Positions 31,983 through 32,439 of a DNA stretch of 32,439 nt are shown one piece after another (position 1 is the first letter of the stretch; every line of letters begins with the position of its first letter). The translations under genes and the position numbers were made by a program. The DNA comes from Verrucomicrobiales bacterium. GTDB lineage: Bacteria > Verrucomicrobiota > Verrucomicrobiia > Limisphaerales > UBA9464. The DNA is taken from assembly GCA_016793645.1 (NCBI GenBank), contig JAEUHD010000006.1:1-32439 (forward strand), written 5' to 3'. The notes beneath the pieces are model-generated. The model was given only the letters and a program-made list of their open reading frames with translations, did no database searches and was not told the DNA's origin.

Positions 31983-32439
31983 TCAATTTCCGCCGAGGGC
32001 GGGGATTCCGGCGACGATCATATCCACTGTCTTTTCCAGCCCGCCCTGGTTGGCGCGCACGACCTGCAGCGCTTTCCGGCCCAGGTGGGCACGGCGTTCC
32101 GGATTGGAGAACAGGTCGTCCAGCGTCCGTTCCAGGTCCGCGGCGTCGGAGACGGAGACCGCACCGCCCTCGGCGAGGAATTGGGGCACCACCTGCGGAA
32201 AATTCTCCATGCGTGGCCCGAAGACCACCGGCTTGCCGAGGGCGGCGGGTTCGATGGGGTTCTGACCGCCACCCACCGTCAGGGATTTTCCGACGAAAAC
32301 CACGTCCGCCCGTTCGTAAAAGAACTTCAGCTCCCCGGTCGTGTTCACCAGCAGGCATTCCACCTCGCCCGGCGCGCGCTGGGTCGAGAGCGTGATCTCG
32401 CTGCGGAAGGCGAAACGGACGCCCAGTTCCGCCAGTTCC
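31983..32439 (-). CDS. waaA: 3-deoxy-D-manno-octulosonic acid transferase, N-terminus cut by window edge
   Basis: The frame is open from the right edge to the stop at 31983 and gives the last 152 residues. Marks of the C-terminal GT-B half of WaaA/KdtA: LLVNTTGELKFFYERADVVF, VGKSLTVGGGQNPIEPAALG, KPVVFGPRMENFPQVV. The usual GGHN-PLEPA appears as GGQN-PIEPA. The enzyme adds Kdo from CMP-Kdo to lipid A precursor at the inner face of the inner membrane, so its presence implies LPS of the Gram-negative type. An ATG at 32363 lies inside the conserved domain and is not the start. The 81-bp gap to the LTD/CotH gene contains no clear signal. Confidence 0.9.
   Translation of the reverse strand, partial: ELAELGVRFAFRSEITLSTQRAPGEVECLLVNTTGELKFFYERADVVFVGKSLTVGGGQNPIEPAALGKPVVFGPRMENFPQVVPQFLAEGGAVSVSDAADLERTLDDLFSNPERRAHLGRKALQVVRANQGGLEKTVDMIVAGIPALGGN

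Overview
The window is GC-rich bacterial DNA, densely coded on both strands. It most resembles a Verrucomicrobiota genome, probably the Pedosphaera/Limisphaerales side. This is an inference from protein style, not a database result. Pointers are giant secreted PD40, lamin-tail and CotH proteins with Asp-rich calcium-type motifs, a pseudopilin of the H-X9-DG type, a PEP-CTERM protein, a Kdo transferase (so an LPS-type outer membrane), and many starts without a clear Shine-Dalgarno site.

Left block (1-3076, minus strand). This is an ECF42-type sigma factor module. In transcription order it holds an SRPBCC-VOC fusion, a YCII/DGPF-family protein, a SnoaL-like protein and the sigma factor, which is cut by the window edge. 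Two nearly identical 76-bp elements with inverted ends sit in the two gaps around the SnoaL-like gene. One of them supplies the stop codon of the YCII gene.

Plus-strand block (3342-15233). Two tandem paralogous secreted beta-propeller-like proteins of about 1030 residues are each followed by a GC-rich hairpin. Next come an alpha-oxoamine synthase (BioF/KBL-like) and a secreted pectate-lyase-3 beta-helix protein. After a 215-bp gap, a glycosyltransferase overlaps a radical SAM/SPASM-like protein by 4 bp (ATGA).

Minus-strand block (24533-15331). Reading with transcription: an SNF2 helicase with an N-terminal SWIM finger, a small membrane or secreted protein with an HPCxLC motif, a pseudopilin, a PEP-CTERM secreted protein, its paralog with a different C-terminus, and a membrane-embedded spermidine-synthase-like protein that overlaps the paralog by 4 bp (GTGA).

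Right block. A histidinol-phosphatase-like IMPase (plus strand, divergent from the helicase) converges on a VanZ-like protein. The latter lies downstream of a 1955-residue LTD/CotH surface protein and a Kdo transferase that runs off the right edge.

The strongest cross-cutting observation is that four proteins in different places end in the same kind of ~60-residue module, with a Y-x-[IVL]-[QE] start, a central W and a terminal F-[LFY]-R-[VL]. In one of two adjacent paralogs this module stands exactly where the other has a PEP-CTERM tail, which suggests it is an alternative sorting or attachment signal. No tRNA, rRNA, CRISPR array, insertion-sequence transposase or prophage gene was seen.
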